This document shows, one piece after another, positions 6,985 to 15,204 of a stretch of 64,000 nt of DNA. Numbering within the stretch: position 1 is the stretch's first letter; each line of letters opens with the position of its first letter. The DNA comes from a virus, in the IMG/VR virus record IMGVR_UViG_3300042562_001138, positions 1 through 64,000 of that record; one strand, written 5' to 3'. Both the position numbers and the translations under genes were made by a program. The notes under the pieces were generated by a model, which had not been told where the DNA came from, did not search any database, and saw only the letters and a list, made by a program, of their open reading frames with translations.

Positions 6985-7653
6985 ATGGCTAGAGGAAATC
7001 AGCAAACAGACAATTACACTAACTTTTATGTAAAGTTGGTAGGCTTAAAAAAAGGAAGCAAGGAGTGTTTCTTTGAGTTTAAGAAAAAAGAAGGCGATAA
7101 ATACGTTATTGCTGAAAACAATTCATCATTCGATGGTAATGTAGAGAAAATCTCTTACAAAGAAATTGAAGTAGAAGGTAAGAAAAAACCTATCTTAGAA
7201 GTTATTTTACGTGATGACTATTCGCAAGAAAGGTATTACTTAAACTTAGGTATGACAAACATTGCTAGACAATTAATATCATGCTTAACTACTGCCGATA
7301 AGATTGAATCTTTATCGTTCTGGACAAAGATGGGTGATAATGGTTTTCCTGTATTTGTAACTAAAGCAAATGGGAACCAGGATAAGTTACAATGGGGATT
7401 AGATATGAAAGCATTAAGTGAGAAGTATGTAACTGAACACAAAATCGCAGGAGATATTATTCGTGATTATTCTGAATTGGATAAATACTTATTAGGAACT
7501 GTATTACCTACTGTTATTGAAAAAGTAGTTGGTTTACCTAAAGCAAGTATTATGACTGCTAAGGATCCGATTGAACAAGTAACTAAAGAAGATATTTATA
7601 AAGCTTCGGAAGAATCTACTTCGGAGGGAGAAGATGACGATTTACCATTTTAA
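6985..7653 (+). CDS. Single-stranded DNA-binding protein, 222 aa
   Basis: The C-terminus is an acidic tail ending EGEDDDLPF, the classic SSB tail (consensus DDDIPF) that recruits replication and repair partners. The first ~130 residues are rich in beta-strand patterns (NFYVKLVGLKKGSKECFFEFKK, YYLNLGM), consistent with an OB fold. The protein is longer than bacterial SSB and belongs to a phage-type variety. It follows the primase-helicase and ends just before a strong intrinsic terminator, so it closes that transcription unit. A TACACAATT motif lies 30 bases upstream of its ATG. Confidence 0.82.
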   Translation: MARGNQQTDNYTNFYVKLVGLKKGSKECFFEFKKKEGDKYVIAENNSSFDGNVEKISYKEIEVEGKKKPILEVILRDDYSQERYYLNLGMTNIARQLISCLTTADKIESLSFWTKMGDNGFPVFVTKANGNQDKLQWGLDMKALSEKYVTEHKIAGDIIRDYSELDKYLLGTVLPTVIEKVVGLPKASIMTAKDPIEQVTKEDIYKASEESTSEGEDDDLPF

Positions 7654-7655
7654 TA

Positions 7656-7682
7656 ATTGAGGGGTAACACCCTCTTTTTTAT
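7656..7682 (+). terminator. Intrinsic terminator after the SSB gene
   Basis: Stem GAGGG (7659-7663) and CCCTC (7670-7674) with loop GTAACA, followed by six T. It is placed three bases after the SSB stop codon. Confidence 0.8.
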
Positions 7683-7693
7683 ATCTAAAGAAA

Positions 7694-8095
7694 ATGACAA
7701 AAGAAAAGGCACTAGAGATTTATATGGGTAGCTTCAAGGATGCTAAACAATCTCATTTTGAATTTATTTGGGGAGTTGTACACTCAACAAATAAAGAACA
7801 AGATTACAGAATATTTGTAGATGATTTTAATTCGATATTAGACAGGAATTTTAAGTATGCAGATGTTAAGGCTCAAAGACAATTTAAGTTAATTAGAAAG
7901 GCAGGATATACGCCCGAAGATGATTTAAAAGTGTTTAAATCTTTGAGAGATGATTTATTCCATATTGAATCGGATTATAAATACTGTACACCTGAATATA
8001 TTTCTAGGATGAATATCTACGAAAAATATCGTAACCAGTACAAAGAAGAATTAAAGCTTAATTTTACAAAAACAATTGGAAACCCTTACAAATAA
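7694..8095 (+). CDS. Hypothetical protein, 133 aa
   Basis: Soluble protein with many aromatic and charged residues (HFEFIWGVVHSTNKEQDYRIFVDDF, FHIESDYKYCTPEYISRM). No motif I can assign. It lies between the SSB terminator and the MazG-like gene, six bases from the latter, and is probably co-transcribed with it in the replication region. Confidence 0.7.
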   Translation: MTKEKALEIYMGSFKDAKQSHFEFIWGVVHSTNKEQDYRIFVDDFNSILDRNFKYADVKAQRQFKLIRKAGYTPEDDLKVFKSLRDDLFHIESDYKYCTPEYISRMNIYEKYRNQYKEELKLNFTKTIGNPYK

Positions 8096-8100
8096 TTATT

Positions 8101-8682
8101 ATGAAGAAAACAGTAAAAGTTGATTTCTCTGGTGGAGAATTTATGGTTAAATTTAAAAAGATTGATGAACTACAAGAAAAGGTAGATTTATTAAGAAACA
8201 GTTTGTGTAGAGAAGCAAACTCAATCAAAGGAGTATTAAACGAGTATCACAATGCAGATGTTGAAGTAAACGGTAGAGAGATTACTTACAGCGAAGTATT
8301 ATCGGAAGGTGCCAAACGTTTAATTAATAACAATAGCCAAGTTACAATAAACCTAGAGTTAATGGAGGTTGAGGTAACACGACCTAAAGTTGATTACTTT
8401 GAGAAAATTGTGCAATGGGGTACAGATAAAGGTATCTTAGATAAAGGTACGGTTGTTACACAATTTGCAAAGTTAATCGAAGAAGTAACCGAACTAGGAG
8501 AAGGTATAGAGAGAGAATCGGAAGCAGAGATTAAAGATGCTATCGGGGATTGTGTTGTTGTATTAACGCTCTTAGCCAAATTGTGCAACATGGACATTGA
8601 AAATTGTATCAAAAGTGCTTATAATGAAATAAAAGAGCGCACAGGTAGAATGGAGAATGGTACATTTGTAAAAGATAGATAA
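8101..8682 (+). CDS. MazG-like nucleotide pyrophosphohydrolase, 193 aa
   Basis: The C-terminal ~80 residues carry the MazG helical metal-binding signature: KLIEEVTELGEGIERE (EExxE) followed by EIKDAIGDCVVVL (ExxxxxxD). This family hydrolyses nucleoside triphosphates; phage members are thought to adjust (p)ppGpp or nucleotide pools. The N-terminal ~100 residues are an additional domain I do not recognise. Two copies of the 9-mer (8406, 8457) and a third (8579) lie within the gene in different frames. A hairpin terminator follows. Confidence 0.82.
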   Translation: MKKTVKVDFSGGEFMVKFKKIDELQEKVDLLRNSLCREANSIKGVLNEYHNADVEVNGREITYSEVLSEGAKRLINNNSQVTINLELMEVEVTRPKVDYFEKIVQWGTDKGILDKGTVVTQFAKLIEEVTELGEGIERESEAEIKDAIGDCVVVLTLLAKLCNMDIENCIKSAYNEIKERTGRMENGTFVKDR

Positions 8683-8711
8683 AATCTATAAGCAAGAATT
8701 TTAATATAAAT

Positions 8712-8750
8712 AAATAAAATAGGTTTTCTTACGGAAGCCTATTTTTGTTT
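8712..8750 (+). terminator. Intrinsic terminator after the MazG-like gene
   Basis: AAAATAGG (8716-8723) pairs with CCTATTTT (8738-8745), with a partly paired 14-base loop. The right arm runs into a T-rich tail. It lies between the MazG-like gene and the exonuclease gene. Confidence 0.7.
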
Positions 8751-8768
8751 TATAAATTTGATAAAAAT

Positions 8769-9890
8769 ATGAATATGAAAGATTTTCCCAAGGAGCTTGC
8801 ACACTTAGAAAAATACGCTAAATACTGCAAAAAATTAAAAGAAGGAGTATATGGTTTCTTTATTAACCAATTTAATGAAGATGGAACAAAGAATATAGAT
8901 TGGTATGAGTTTAGACCTAATACATTAGGTGCTTCTGAAACTGCAACTGCTTGTGAAGGTGGTTATGATGAATACGGAGTACGTGCAAAGTTGTTTTGGA
9001 GTAAGTTAGGCAAAAAGTTTCCGGAAATTAAATCTAAATTTACCTTTTGGGGATTGGAGTTAGAAAGAAACGTGGCAAACGCATGGGAGTATTACGATGC
9101 TACACCCGAAGGATATATTGATAATAGATATGCAGGACAAAAGGTTAGGAATTATCAAGAACTTAATTGTTACGCTATTAATATTAAATACCCTTATTTA
9201 TCCGCTTCATTTGACTTTTTAGTACCCGAAGGGCAGGTTAACCCATTTACAGGAGAGATAGTTGATTATTCGTATCCTTTGGAGATTAAAACAATTTCAA
9301 CTGCTGCTGCCGAAAAATACGAATTAGGTTTACCAGTACGATATATTTTCCAAACGCACCAACAAATGATAATTTGGGAGGTTGATTATTGTGAGATAGC
9401 TGCACTTAAAGGAGGTACTGATTTTGAGGTTTATCCGATTTATATGAATGAAGGTATTAAGGAAATGGTATTGAGAGAAACTAAGGAGTTTTGGAATTTA
9501 GTTGAAACTGCACGACCTATATATACTGAATTAGATGTATGTTTTGATGAAAAGAAAAAAGAAGAGTACGTTGCACAATTAGATAACTTAGAACCTGCAC
9601 CCGAACAAAACAAAGGCTACGAAGATTTTTGGAAGGAGAAGTATAGAGAAACAAGCGAGAAGAAAGAGAAACAAGGTAACGAAGAGGACTGGGCAATTGC
9701 AGTAGGTTATAAAAAGATATTGGATCAAGAAAAGGAATTATCCGAGAAGAAACAATTGTATAAAAACAATTTGCTTTATACTATGAAGGATTGTGAGGAA
9801 TTAACCTTTGGTGAGAATGGTAGAGTAGTACACCGTAACCACGAACACAGTAGGACTTATTTTGGAGTGAATATTAAAAATTATAAGTAA
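8769..9890 (+). CDS. YqaJ-type recombination exonuclease, 373 aa
   Basis: PD-(D/E)XK exonuclease of the phage recombination type. Numbering from ATG 8769: LGASE (53-57), the typical GxSE substrate loop; GLELE (95-99); SASFDFLV with Asp149; LEIKT with Glu172 and Lys174; and the QTHQQM helix. Such enzymes resect double-strand ends and pair with a single-strand annealing protein, which is the next gene. A TTG codon 24 bases upstream lies in the terminator and is not used here; an ATG six bases downstream is also possible. The C-terminal ~100 residues are charged and coiled-coil-like. Confidence 0.85.
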   Translation: MNMKDFPKELAHLEKYAKYCKKLKEGVYGFFINQFNEDGTKNIDWYEFRPNTLGASETATACEGGYDEYGVRAKLFWSKLGKKFPEIKSKFTFWGLELERNVANAWEYYDATPEGYIDNRYAGQKVRNYQELNCYAINIKYPYLSASFDFLVPEGQVNPFTGEIVDYSYPLEIKTISTAAAEKYELGLPVRYIFQTHQQMIIWEVDYCEIAALKGGTDFEVYPIYMNEGIKEMVLRETKEFWNLVETARPIYTELDVCFDEKKKEEYVAQLDNLEPAPEQNKGYEDFWKEKYRETSEKKEKQGNEEDWAIAVGYKKILDQEKELSEKKQLYKNNLLYTMKDCEELTFGENGRVVHRNHEHSRTYFGVNIKNYK

Positions 9891-9960
9891 TGAAATTTAA
9901 AATAATAGATACGGTACAGCTTTACTTTCATGGCTTAATGAAGAACAATTAGAATTAATA
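9891..9960 (+). pseudogene. Possible frameshifted small-gene remnant
   Basis: Between exonuclease and annealing protein, ATGAAATTTAAA is followed in the neighbouring frame by codons reading NNRYGTALLSWLNEEQLELI and then TAA. A single-base loss or gain would join them into one 24-aa peptide. This may be a decayed tail of an earlier gene or chance; there is no independent evidence. Confidence 0.2.
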
Positions 9961-9982
9961 TAAACTATATAAATCATAAACA

Positions 9983-10696
9983 ATGGCAGACAAGGATTTT
10001 AACAACAATTACATTAAAGTAAAACAAAGGATTTTACAATTAAAAAAAGATGGTTTATGGAACGATGTTTCTGTTCAAACCGAAGTAGTGAAGATTGATA
10101 CACAATTAGATGTAACAGGCAAACAAAAGTTATTCGCAATAGTAAAAGCGAACGTACAGATTGGTACACAATTCTTTACTGCCCACGCAATGGAAACGCA
10201 AGGAATAGGCGAGGTAAATTACTTACACTTTCTAGAAAACGCAGAAACATCCGCAGTAGGTAGAGCATTATCATTTGCAGGTATAGCAGAAGAAGGAGTT
10301 GCAGAAGAAGATTCAAATGTAGCTACTAAAGAAGATATAGAAACAGCTAAGGAGCAAGTAAAGGATATTAACGCAGAGAAACGTAAGGAAGTTGCTAAGA
10401 AGTTAATTGAAGAGGGTTTAAACAAGAAGCAATTAAAATTAGATGTAACGCCTGAACCAAAAAAGGAAGTTGCACAATTAGTAATACCTGTATTTAAAGA
10501 AGTAACCGGAACAATAAGAGAAAAGAAAGATAGAGAAGAAGTAATTGCATGGTTACGTAAGGTAGGAAAGTTTGATGAAAACTTATTGATTGGCGCAATG
10601 ATTAAAGCTGAAATTTCAAGTAAGTTTAAATCATTTAATGAATTATTACATAAAGGTACTTACAACGATTTAGTAACTGTATTTAATTACTTATAA
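9983..10696 (+). CDS. Single-strand annealing protein (Erf/Sak-like), 237 aa
   Basis: The motif HFLENAETSAVGRALSFAGIAEEG (residues 77-101) matches the strongly conserved AETSAVGRAL signature of Erf/Rad52-like phage annealing proteins. The N-terminal half also has the expected beta-strands (KLFAIVKANVQIGTQFFTAHAMETQ). These proteins coat resected single strands and anneal complementary DNA, working with the exonuclease encoded just upstream. The C-terminal half is basic and helical and may bind SSB or DNA. Three copies of the 9-mer fall inside this gene (10099, 10165, 10471). Confidence 0.8.
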   Translation: MADKDFNNNYIKVKQRILQLKKDGLWNDVSVQTEVVKIDTQLDVTGKQKLFAIVKANVQIGTQFFTAHAMETQGIGEVNYLHFLENAETSAVGRALSFAGIAEEGVAEEDSNVATKEDIETAKEQVKDINAEKRKEVAKKLIEEGLNKKQLKLDVTPEPKKEVAQLVIPVFKEVTGTIREKKDREEVIAWLRKVGKFDENLLIGAMIKAEISSKFKSFNELLHKGTYNDLVTVFNYL

Positions 10697-10701
10697 AAAC
10701 C

Positions 10702-11061
10702 ATGAATAAGAAAATATTTTGTGAAATTATTGATAGGCTTGAAACAAACTATCGTAAATACTACAACAAGACTAAATCTATTTCGGATGCACTAGGTAGC
10801 TCCGTTGATTTTATAGGCGGAGAGTTCGTTGAAGATACCTTACGTGTATTACAACAGATATATCCACCTTATATTGATGCTGATGGAAATGTTCATTGCA
10901 CAATTGCCTACTATGTGTACGAATTAGATTTTGGTAAAAAAAACCAAAAGAAAAAACACTTAGGTATTACTCATAAAACACCTAATGGGGATAAAGAGTT
11001 TTACATTAAGAACTCTAGTGAGTTGTATGATTATCTTATGTTTTATTATGGATTAGCCTAA
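10702..11061 (+). CDS. Hypothetical protein, 119 aa
   Basis: Begins MNKKIFCEIIDRLETNYRKYYNKTKSISDALG. The central segment GEFVEDTLRVLQQIYPPYIDADGNVHCTIAYYVYELDFG is followed by a Lys-rich turn and a short strand-helix end. Not recognised. It starts five bases after the annealing-protein stop and probably belongs to the recombination operon. The 9-mer occurs in it at 10897 and directly at its stop codon (11060). Confidence 0.68.
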   Translation: MNKKIFCEIIDRLETNYRKYYNKTKSISDALGSSVDFIGGEFVEDTLRVLQQIYPPYIDADGNVHCTIAYYVYELDFGKKNQKKKHLGITHKTPNGDKEFYIKNSSELYDYLMFYYGLA

Positions 11062-11099
11062 TTGTGCATTAATCTTAGAAAAAATTAAATAGTTATTCA

Positions 11100-11107
11100 T
11101 ACTTTTG
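11100..11107 (+). promoter_or_regulatory. Candidate -7 promoter element
   Basis: TACTTTTG matches the Bacteroidota -7 consensus TAnnTTTG and lies 26 bases before the ATG at 11134 in a 72-bp gap. No clear -33 TTG is visible 19-21 bases upstream, so the call is weak. Confidence 0.4.
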
Positions 11108-11133
11108 TATAAAATAATTAAAAACAGACTGTT

Positions 11134-11364
11134 ATGCAATTTACTCGTAAACAATTACTTGATTTAGGATTCCAACCAATAGCACATTGCTTATACCTAG
11201 ATTTAGATTTATCAGGAAACAATTACATTTACTTTGAAAAAGGTGAATTAAGTTTATGCCTTAGAGATAATCAGGATATGGAAACACAATTCCCTATTAA
11301 AAACTACAACTCTATTGAGGATTTGCAAAAGCTAATCAATATGATCAAACAAGATGGAATATAA
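11134..11364 (+). CDS. Hypothetical small protein, 76 aa
   Basis: MQFTRKQLLDLGFQPIAHCLYLDLDLSGNNYIYFEKGELSLCLRDN... looks like an alpha-beta protein with a helical end (SIEDLQKLINMIKQDG). No family recognised; similar short proteins with a terminal LxxLIxxI helix are common in phages of this host group. It overlaps the nuclease gene by 11 bases. Confidence 0.65.
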   Translation: MQFTRKQLLDLGFQPIAHCLYLDLDLSGNNYIYFEKGELSLCLRDNQDMETQFPIKNYNSIEDLQKLINMIKQDGI

Positions 11365-11869
11365 ATCTAACGAAGAATACTTCTTTTCTCTTTGGTTAGA
11401 TGAATTAAAATCTAATGGGTATATCAAAAGTTATGAATACGAGCCAGATGCTATACCATTATCAAGTAAAGTAAGTAGGATTTTGCAAAAAAAAGAACAG
11501 TTTGTATTGCACCCACACGAATACACGTATGATTTTTTAATTAAATGGGATAAAAGTGCAATAGGGATATTCGCTACTATTTTTGAAAGCGATGTTAAAT
11601 CATTAACGCCTTTGTACTGTGATGTTAATCTAGTAAGTGCAATAGAAATTAAGCCTGAATTTGATTATAAAAACATGACAAGGGAAGTAATGATAAACAT
11701 TAAATGGGTATGGGAGAAGTACAACATTTATGTTAACCTAGTTAAAACACCTAGTTTTTTTAAAAAAAGCTTTACGCCTACACAATTCCTATTAACAAAA
11801 ACCAAAAAACCAAGAACAATTAAATATAAACCAGTATTAACATTACAAGAGTATGTACAACAGAAGTAG
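11354..11869 (+). CDS. PD-(D/E)XK nuclease-like protein, 171 aa
   Basis: Motif order fits a small PD-(D/E)XK nuclease: an N-terminal helix with Glu7/Glu8 (SNEEYFFSLWLDEL), then YTYDFLIKWD with Asp60, then AIEIKP with Glu98 and Lys100, then DYKNMTR. The pattern is that of phage endonucleases or Holliday-junction resolvases (DUF1064-like). It lies inside the recombination block beside exonuclease and annealing protein, which suits a branch-resolving role. The catalytic assignment is from motif spacing only. Confidence 0.6.
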   Translation: MEYKSNEEYFFSLWLDELKSNGYIKSYEYEPDAIPLSSKVSRILQKKEQFVLHPHEYTYDFLIKWDKSAIGIFATIFESDVKSLTPLYCDVNLVSAIEIKPEFDYKNMTREVMINIKWVWEKYNIYVNLVKTPSFFKKSFTPTQFLLTKTKKPRTIKYKPVLTLQEYVQQK

Positions 11870-12083
11870 ATTAAGAAAACTAGAGTGGCAAGTTACAGAA
11901 ATAATTGATTCACCTTTTAGTGAAAAGGATATTAAAATCACTTTGGAAAGGGGGATTGAGGATTTAACAGTTAAATACAATAAAAAAGAAGCGAGGATAA
12001 CAACAGAGTTGCCTTCGGGCATTATTGAAGAGGAAGTAAAAGAAGCGATAATAAAAGGATTTTTGGAATTTAAAATTTATTAA
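11853..12083 (+). CDS. Hypothetical small protein, 76 aa
   Basis: Starts 17 bases inside the end of the nuclease gene. Short alpha-beta protein with alternating charged residues (EKDIKITLERGIEDLTVKYNKKEARITTELPSG) and a helical end. No known family seen. It ends one base before the next ATG. Confidence 0.6.
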   Translation: MYNRSRLRKLEWQVTEIIDSPFSEKDIKITLERGIEDLTVKYNKKEARITTELPSGIIEEEVKEAIIKGFLEFKIY

Positions 12084-12084
12084 G

Positions 12085-12324
12085 ATGGCAACAATAACCA
12101 AGCAAGAAATCTACACAATTAATGTTCCTAAAGAACAGTATCATTTAATTAAGACACAAAAGGTTCGTAGTGTACCCATAGAAACTAATTTTAAGCTGTT
12201 ACAGATAGTTTCTCACATAAAAGGTAATACACCAACCGAAGCTATAATATGTAAGGTTACACATAAAGCTACGTACAATACACACTTTAGAAAAGTATTA
12301 ACCTTAAATTACGTTATTAAATGA
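12085..12324 (+). CDS. Hypothetical small basic protein, 79 aa
   Basis: Basic, beta-rich protein (IYTINVPKEQYHLIKTQKVRSVPIE, IICKVTHKATYNTHFRKVLTLNYVIK). It overlaps the methyltransferase start by four bases (ATGA). The 9-mer at 12112-12120 encodes its Tyr-Thr-Ile. Function unknown. Confidence 0.62.
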   Translation: MATITKQEIYTINVPKEQYHLIKTQKVRSVPIETNFKLLQIVSHIKGNTPTEAIICKVTHKATYNTHFRKVLTLNYVIK

Positions 12325-13574
12325 ATGTACTAAGCTTATTTAACGGAATGAATTGTGGATACTTATCCTTGCACAATTTAGGAATAAAAATAAATAAATA
12401 CTATTCATCCGAAATTGATACACACGCTATTAAAGTAGCACAAACTTTATTTCCTGATACAATCCAACTGGGTGATGTAACTAAATGGAGGGAATGGGAT
12501 ATTGAATGGGATAAGATTGATATTTTGATAGGTGGTTCTCCTTGTCAAGGATTTAGTTTTGCAGGTAAACAATTAGCGTTTGATGACCCTAGAAGTGCTT
12601 TGTTTTTTGTTTTTGTAAAAATATGGGAACACATTAAAAAAGTAAATCCAAAGGCTTATTTTTTATTGGAAAATGTACGCATGAAAGAGGAACACGAAAA
12701 TGTAATTAGTAATTACATGGAAGTAAAACCTATACTTATTAATTCCGCTTTATTGTCTGCACAAAATAGAAATAGATTGTATTGGACAAATTTATCCAAT
12801 GAGCCATACGGTTTATTTGGTTATAATCATTGCACTATACCGCAACCAAAAGATAAAGGAATATTATTAAAGGATGTGTTGGAAAAAGAAGTAGATGAAA
12901 AGTATTTTTTGAGTGATAAGATGATTAATTCATTATTAAACAACCAAACTTTTAACAAATTTAATCCTAAAGAAATTAATTTTGAGGGTAAATCATCTTG
13001 TTTAACCGCAAGAACTCATAAGATGGGTAATGCAGATAATTATATTAAAATAGACAAAAAAGGAAACGTAAAAAACAATCAAAATAAAGCCAGTTGTTTT
13101 ACAGCCGGAGGTAATAGTGGAGGCAATCATAGTGATATGGATTTGATTGTTATTACCCATTCAACACAACCACGAACAGGAAAGGGAAAAGGAGGTAAAG
13201 GGCGTTTATTTAAAACGGATCAAAAAAGTTATTGCTTAGATACTACCAATAGTCAGGCGGTGGAATTTACCAAAAACTACCTACAATTTGATGTATCAGG
13301 TAAAGGGCATAAATCACAACAAGATAGAGCGTTTTATTTAGATGGTAAACATGGATGTTTAGCTACTGCTAGGGCAGATACAAAAACAGGAGTATTATTA
13401 GAAAATAGAATAAGAAGATTAACACCTAAAGAATGTATGCGCTTACAAACTATTCCAGAATGGGCAATTGAAAAAATGCTTACTTGTGGAGTAAGCGATA
13501 CACAATTATACAGAATGCTAGGCAACGGATGGACTGTTGATGTAATTAGTTATATTTTAAGTTATATGAAATGA
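12321..13574 (+). CDS. DNA (cytosine-5) methyltransferase, 417 aa
   Basis: Complete C5-cytosine methyltransferase: motif I VLSLFNGMNCG (3-13), catalytic SPCQGFSFAG (Cys75), ENV (117-119), SAQNRNRLYW, and C-terminal RMLGNGWTVD. It is clearly related to the cassette-borne enzyme at 3315, sharing most N-terminal residues. A long variable region (about residues 190-360) with Lys/Gly-rich segments holds the target-recognition part and is some 110 residues longer. Two different recognition domains suggest two DNA specificities. It overlaps both neighbours (ATGA at the start and ATGAAATG at the end), so it is a native part of this operon. Probable role: protection from host restriction. Confidence 0.92.
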   Translation: MNVLSLFNGMNCGYLSLHNLGIKINKYYSSEIDTHAIKVAQTLFPDTIQLGDVTKWREWDIEWDKIDILIGGSPCQGFSFAGKQLAFDDPRSALFFVFVKIWEHIKKVNPKAYFLLENVRMKEEHENVISNYMEVKPILINSALLSAQNRNRLYWTNLSNEPYGLFGYNHCTIPQPKDKGILLKDVLEKEVDEKYFLSDKMINSLLNNQTFNKFNPKEINFEGKSSCLTARTHKMGNADNYIKIDKKGNVKNNQNKASCFTAGGNSGGNHSDMDLIVITHSTQPRTGKGKGGKGRLFKTDQKSYCLDTTNSQAVEFTKNYLQFDVSGKGHKSQQDRAFYLDGKHGCLATARADTKTGVLLENRIRRLTPKECMRLQTIPEWAIEKMLTCGVSDTQLYRMLGNGWTVDVISYILSYMK

Positions 13575-13888
13575 AAGGAGAATTAGCCTTATTTATTGAA
13601 ATATGGAAAGAAAGACCACACTATTCCGAAATATCAGGAGAGCCACTAGGTAGTTTTAATGTAGCTTATTTTTCGCATATACTTAGTAAGGGTGCATATC
13701 CCGAAATGAGAATGGATAAGCGTAACATAATCCTTAAAACAATTAAGGAACACATGGAATGGGAAACAGGTAATAGGGAAAAACTAATGAGTAATCCTAA
13801 ATGGAAAAAGATATTTGATTTACAGGAGGAATTAAAGCTTTATGCCAATACCAACCATAGGGGTACGATTAAAAAAATTAAATCCTAA
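13571..13888 (+). CDS. HNH-like phage protein, 105 aa
   Basis: Contains SEISGEPLG, VAYFSHILSKGAYPEMRMDKRNIILKTIKEHMEWE. His36, Asn52 and His61 are spaced as in an HNH nuclease core, and the layout resembles NinG-like recombination proteins, although the usual zinc cysteines are absent. It is the last plus-strand gene of the first block and overlaps the converging minus-strand gene by 57 bases at the 3' ends. Nuclease activity is unproven. Confidence 0.6.
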   Translation: MKGELALFIEIWKERPHYSEISGEPLGSFNVAYFSHILSKGAYPEMRMDKRNIILKTIKEHMEWETGNREKLMSNPKWKKIFDLQEELKLYANTNHRGTIKKIKS

Positions 13889-14347
13889 ATCAAACTTGTA
13901 AGATTTATGTAAGTATGAAGCGTATGGAGTTATGTTACGGTACCCAAATTGTGTACCGATATACAATCCATTTTTATCTATACGCTCGGTTATTTTTAAT
14001 GTATCTACTCTAGTAACAGAAGGCTGTTTAAAAGTATATTGAATATCAGATTTAAGCAATACACCATCTATATCTTGCACAATTTGTAAGCTTAACAAAC
14101 TATCATTATAATCCGTAGTAAAGCGATTAAATTCATAAACTAAAGTATCATGTATTGTATCACGAATAACTGTAACAGAAGAAGGGAGAATATCTTTTTT
14201 AACTACTGTATGGGTAATATAAACTGTATCTGATTTACCAGGTAAATATTCCACTTCTGTTTCAATGATTCTATCGTTGGATTTTATACAACACTTTAAT
14301 AGTATTACGCTTAATACAATTATAACAATATTTTTAATCTGCTCCAT
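13832..14347 (-). CDS. Membrane-anchored spanin-like protein, 171 aa
   Basis: N-terminal hydrophobic segment (IVIIVLSVILLKCC, residues 7-20) ends in two cysteines, giving either a signal anchor or a degenerate lipobox. The body is polar and beta-rich, and the C-terminus (YIGTQFGYRNITPYASYLHKSYKFDLGFNFF) looks like outer-membrane-type strands. As the last gene of the lysis cluster, after holin and amidase, it is placed where Rz-like or unimolecular spanins occur. Spanin function is inferred from position and topology. It converges with and overlaps the HNH-like gene. Confidence 0.5.
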   Translation of the reverse strand: MEQIKNIVIIVLSVILLKCCIKSNDRIIETEVEYLPGKSDTVYITHTVVKKDILPSSVTVIRDTIHDTLVYEFNRFTTDYNDSLLSLQIVQDIDGVLLKSDIQYTFKQPSVTRVDTLKITERIDKNGLYIGTQFGYRNITPYASYLHKSYKFDLGFNFFNRTPMVGIGIKL

Positions 14348-14747
14348 TTCTATTTTTTAAATTAATAATCTTGGTGTTTATCATATCTAACAAACCTTTA
14401 AGTAAATACTTACCGGTTAAATTAAAGTGATGTTCATCTAAACTACGTGCTTCTGCAACAATCATTAATGCTGCTGTAATACCTACGATTATCTGATAGT
14501 CATATACCATCTCAACGCCTCTGGCAGCCAATAGTATAACAAAGTAAATACCTGTCTTTGTAATCGTAATCCTAAATTTTTTACTGCTGAACGGTTCATT
14601 GAATTTTATTTTGTTTACTTTATAGGCGATAAATAAATCCGCCATTACTAACGATCCAATTAAGATTAATAAAGGAACAATGGGTGTTAAAAATACTCCT
14701 ACTGTTGTAATCAAGGCAAATAACCTATCGTTTAAATAATCTTTCAT
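14334..14747 (-). CDS. Phage holin, 137 aa
   Basis: Three to four hydrophobic segments (about residues 9-40, 64-80 and 88-104) and a polar C-terminus, typical of the toxin-secretion/phage-lysis holin family found in phages of Bacteroidota. It starts directly downstream of the amidase gene (one base apart) and overlaps the spanin-like gene by 14 bases. Holins form the inner-membrane lesions that time lysis. Confidence 0.72.
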   Translation of the reverse strand: MKDYLNDRLFALITTVGVFLTPIVPLLILIGSLVMADLFIAYKVNKIKFNEPFSSKKFRITITKTGIYFVILLAARGVEMVYDYQIIVGITAALMIVAEARSLDEHHFNLTGKYLLKGLLDMINTKIINLKNRNGAD

Positions 14748-14748
14748 G

Positions 14749-15204
14749 TTATATAAATAAGTATTTATCTAATCTTTTTACCCAATCAGGAACAAAAAAG
14801 TTAGGGCACGTTTTACCTTTATCAAATTCATTGTGTCCATGTATGTTCTGTAAGCTAATTGTGTATTCATCTGTTAAGTGTATTAACAATGAAGCTAGTG
14901 TTTTTTCTTGTGCAGGTGTATAATCATATTTAGCATCCCAACCACCTTCTAAACAGATACCGATACTACCTGTGTTTTTACCTTTACAATGCGCTCCTAC
15001 CTTGTTTAAATCCCTTCCTAAATGTAATGAGCCATCAAACTTAATGTAATAATGATAACCAATTTCATTAAACCCTCTTGCTTTGTGCCATTGTTCAATA
15101 TCATACACACTTGTATTCATTGTAGGTCTTGTCATTGCGCAATGAATAATAATGCTATTCAAAGGTCTTTTTGCTTTTGGTAGGATTAGATTAGTAATTT
15201 CCAT
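14749..15204 (-). CDS. N-acetylmuramoyl-L-alanine amidase (endolysin), 151 aa
   Basis: Amidase_2/T7-lysozyme-like enzyme. Likely zinc ligands are His21 (IIIHCAM), His122 or His124 (NIHGHNEF) and Cys133 (KTCPNF). The catalytic Tyr is in IGYHYYI (about residue 50) and Lys131 lies two before the Cys, the same spacing as in T7 lysozyme. It cleaves the amide bond between MurNAc and L-Ala in peptidoglycan. There is no signal peptide, so it needs the holin encoded next to it. It overlaps the upstream gene by 19 bases. Confidence 0.92.
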   Translation of the reverse strand: MEITNLILPKAKRPLNSIIIHCAMTRPTMNTSVYDIEQWHKARGFNEIGYHYYIKFDGSLHLGRDLNKVGAHCKGKNTGSIGICLEGGWDAKYDYTPAQEKTLASLLIHLTDEYTISLQNIHGHNEFDKGKTCPNFFVPDWVKRLDKYLFI

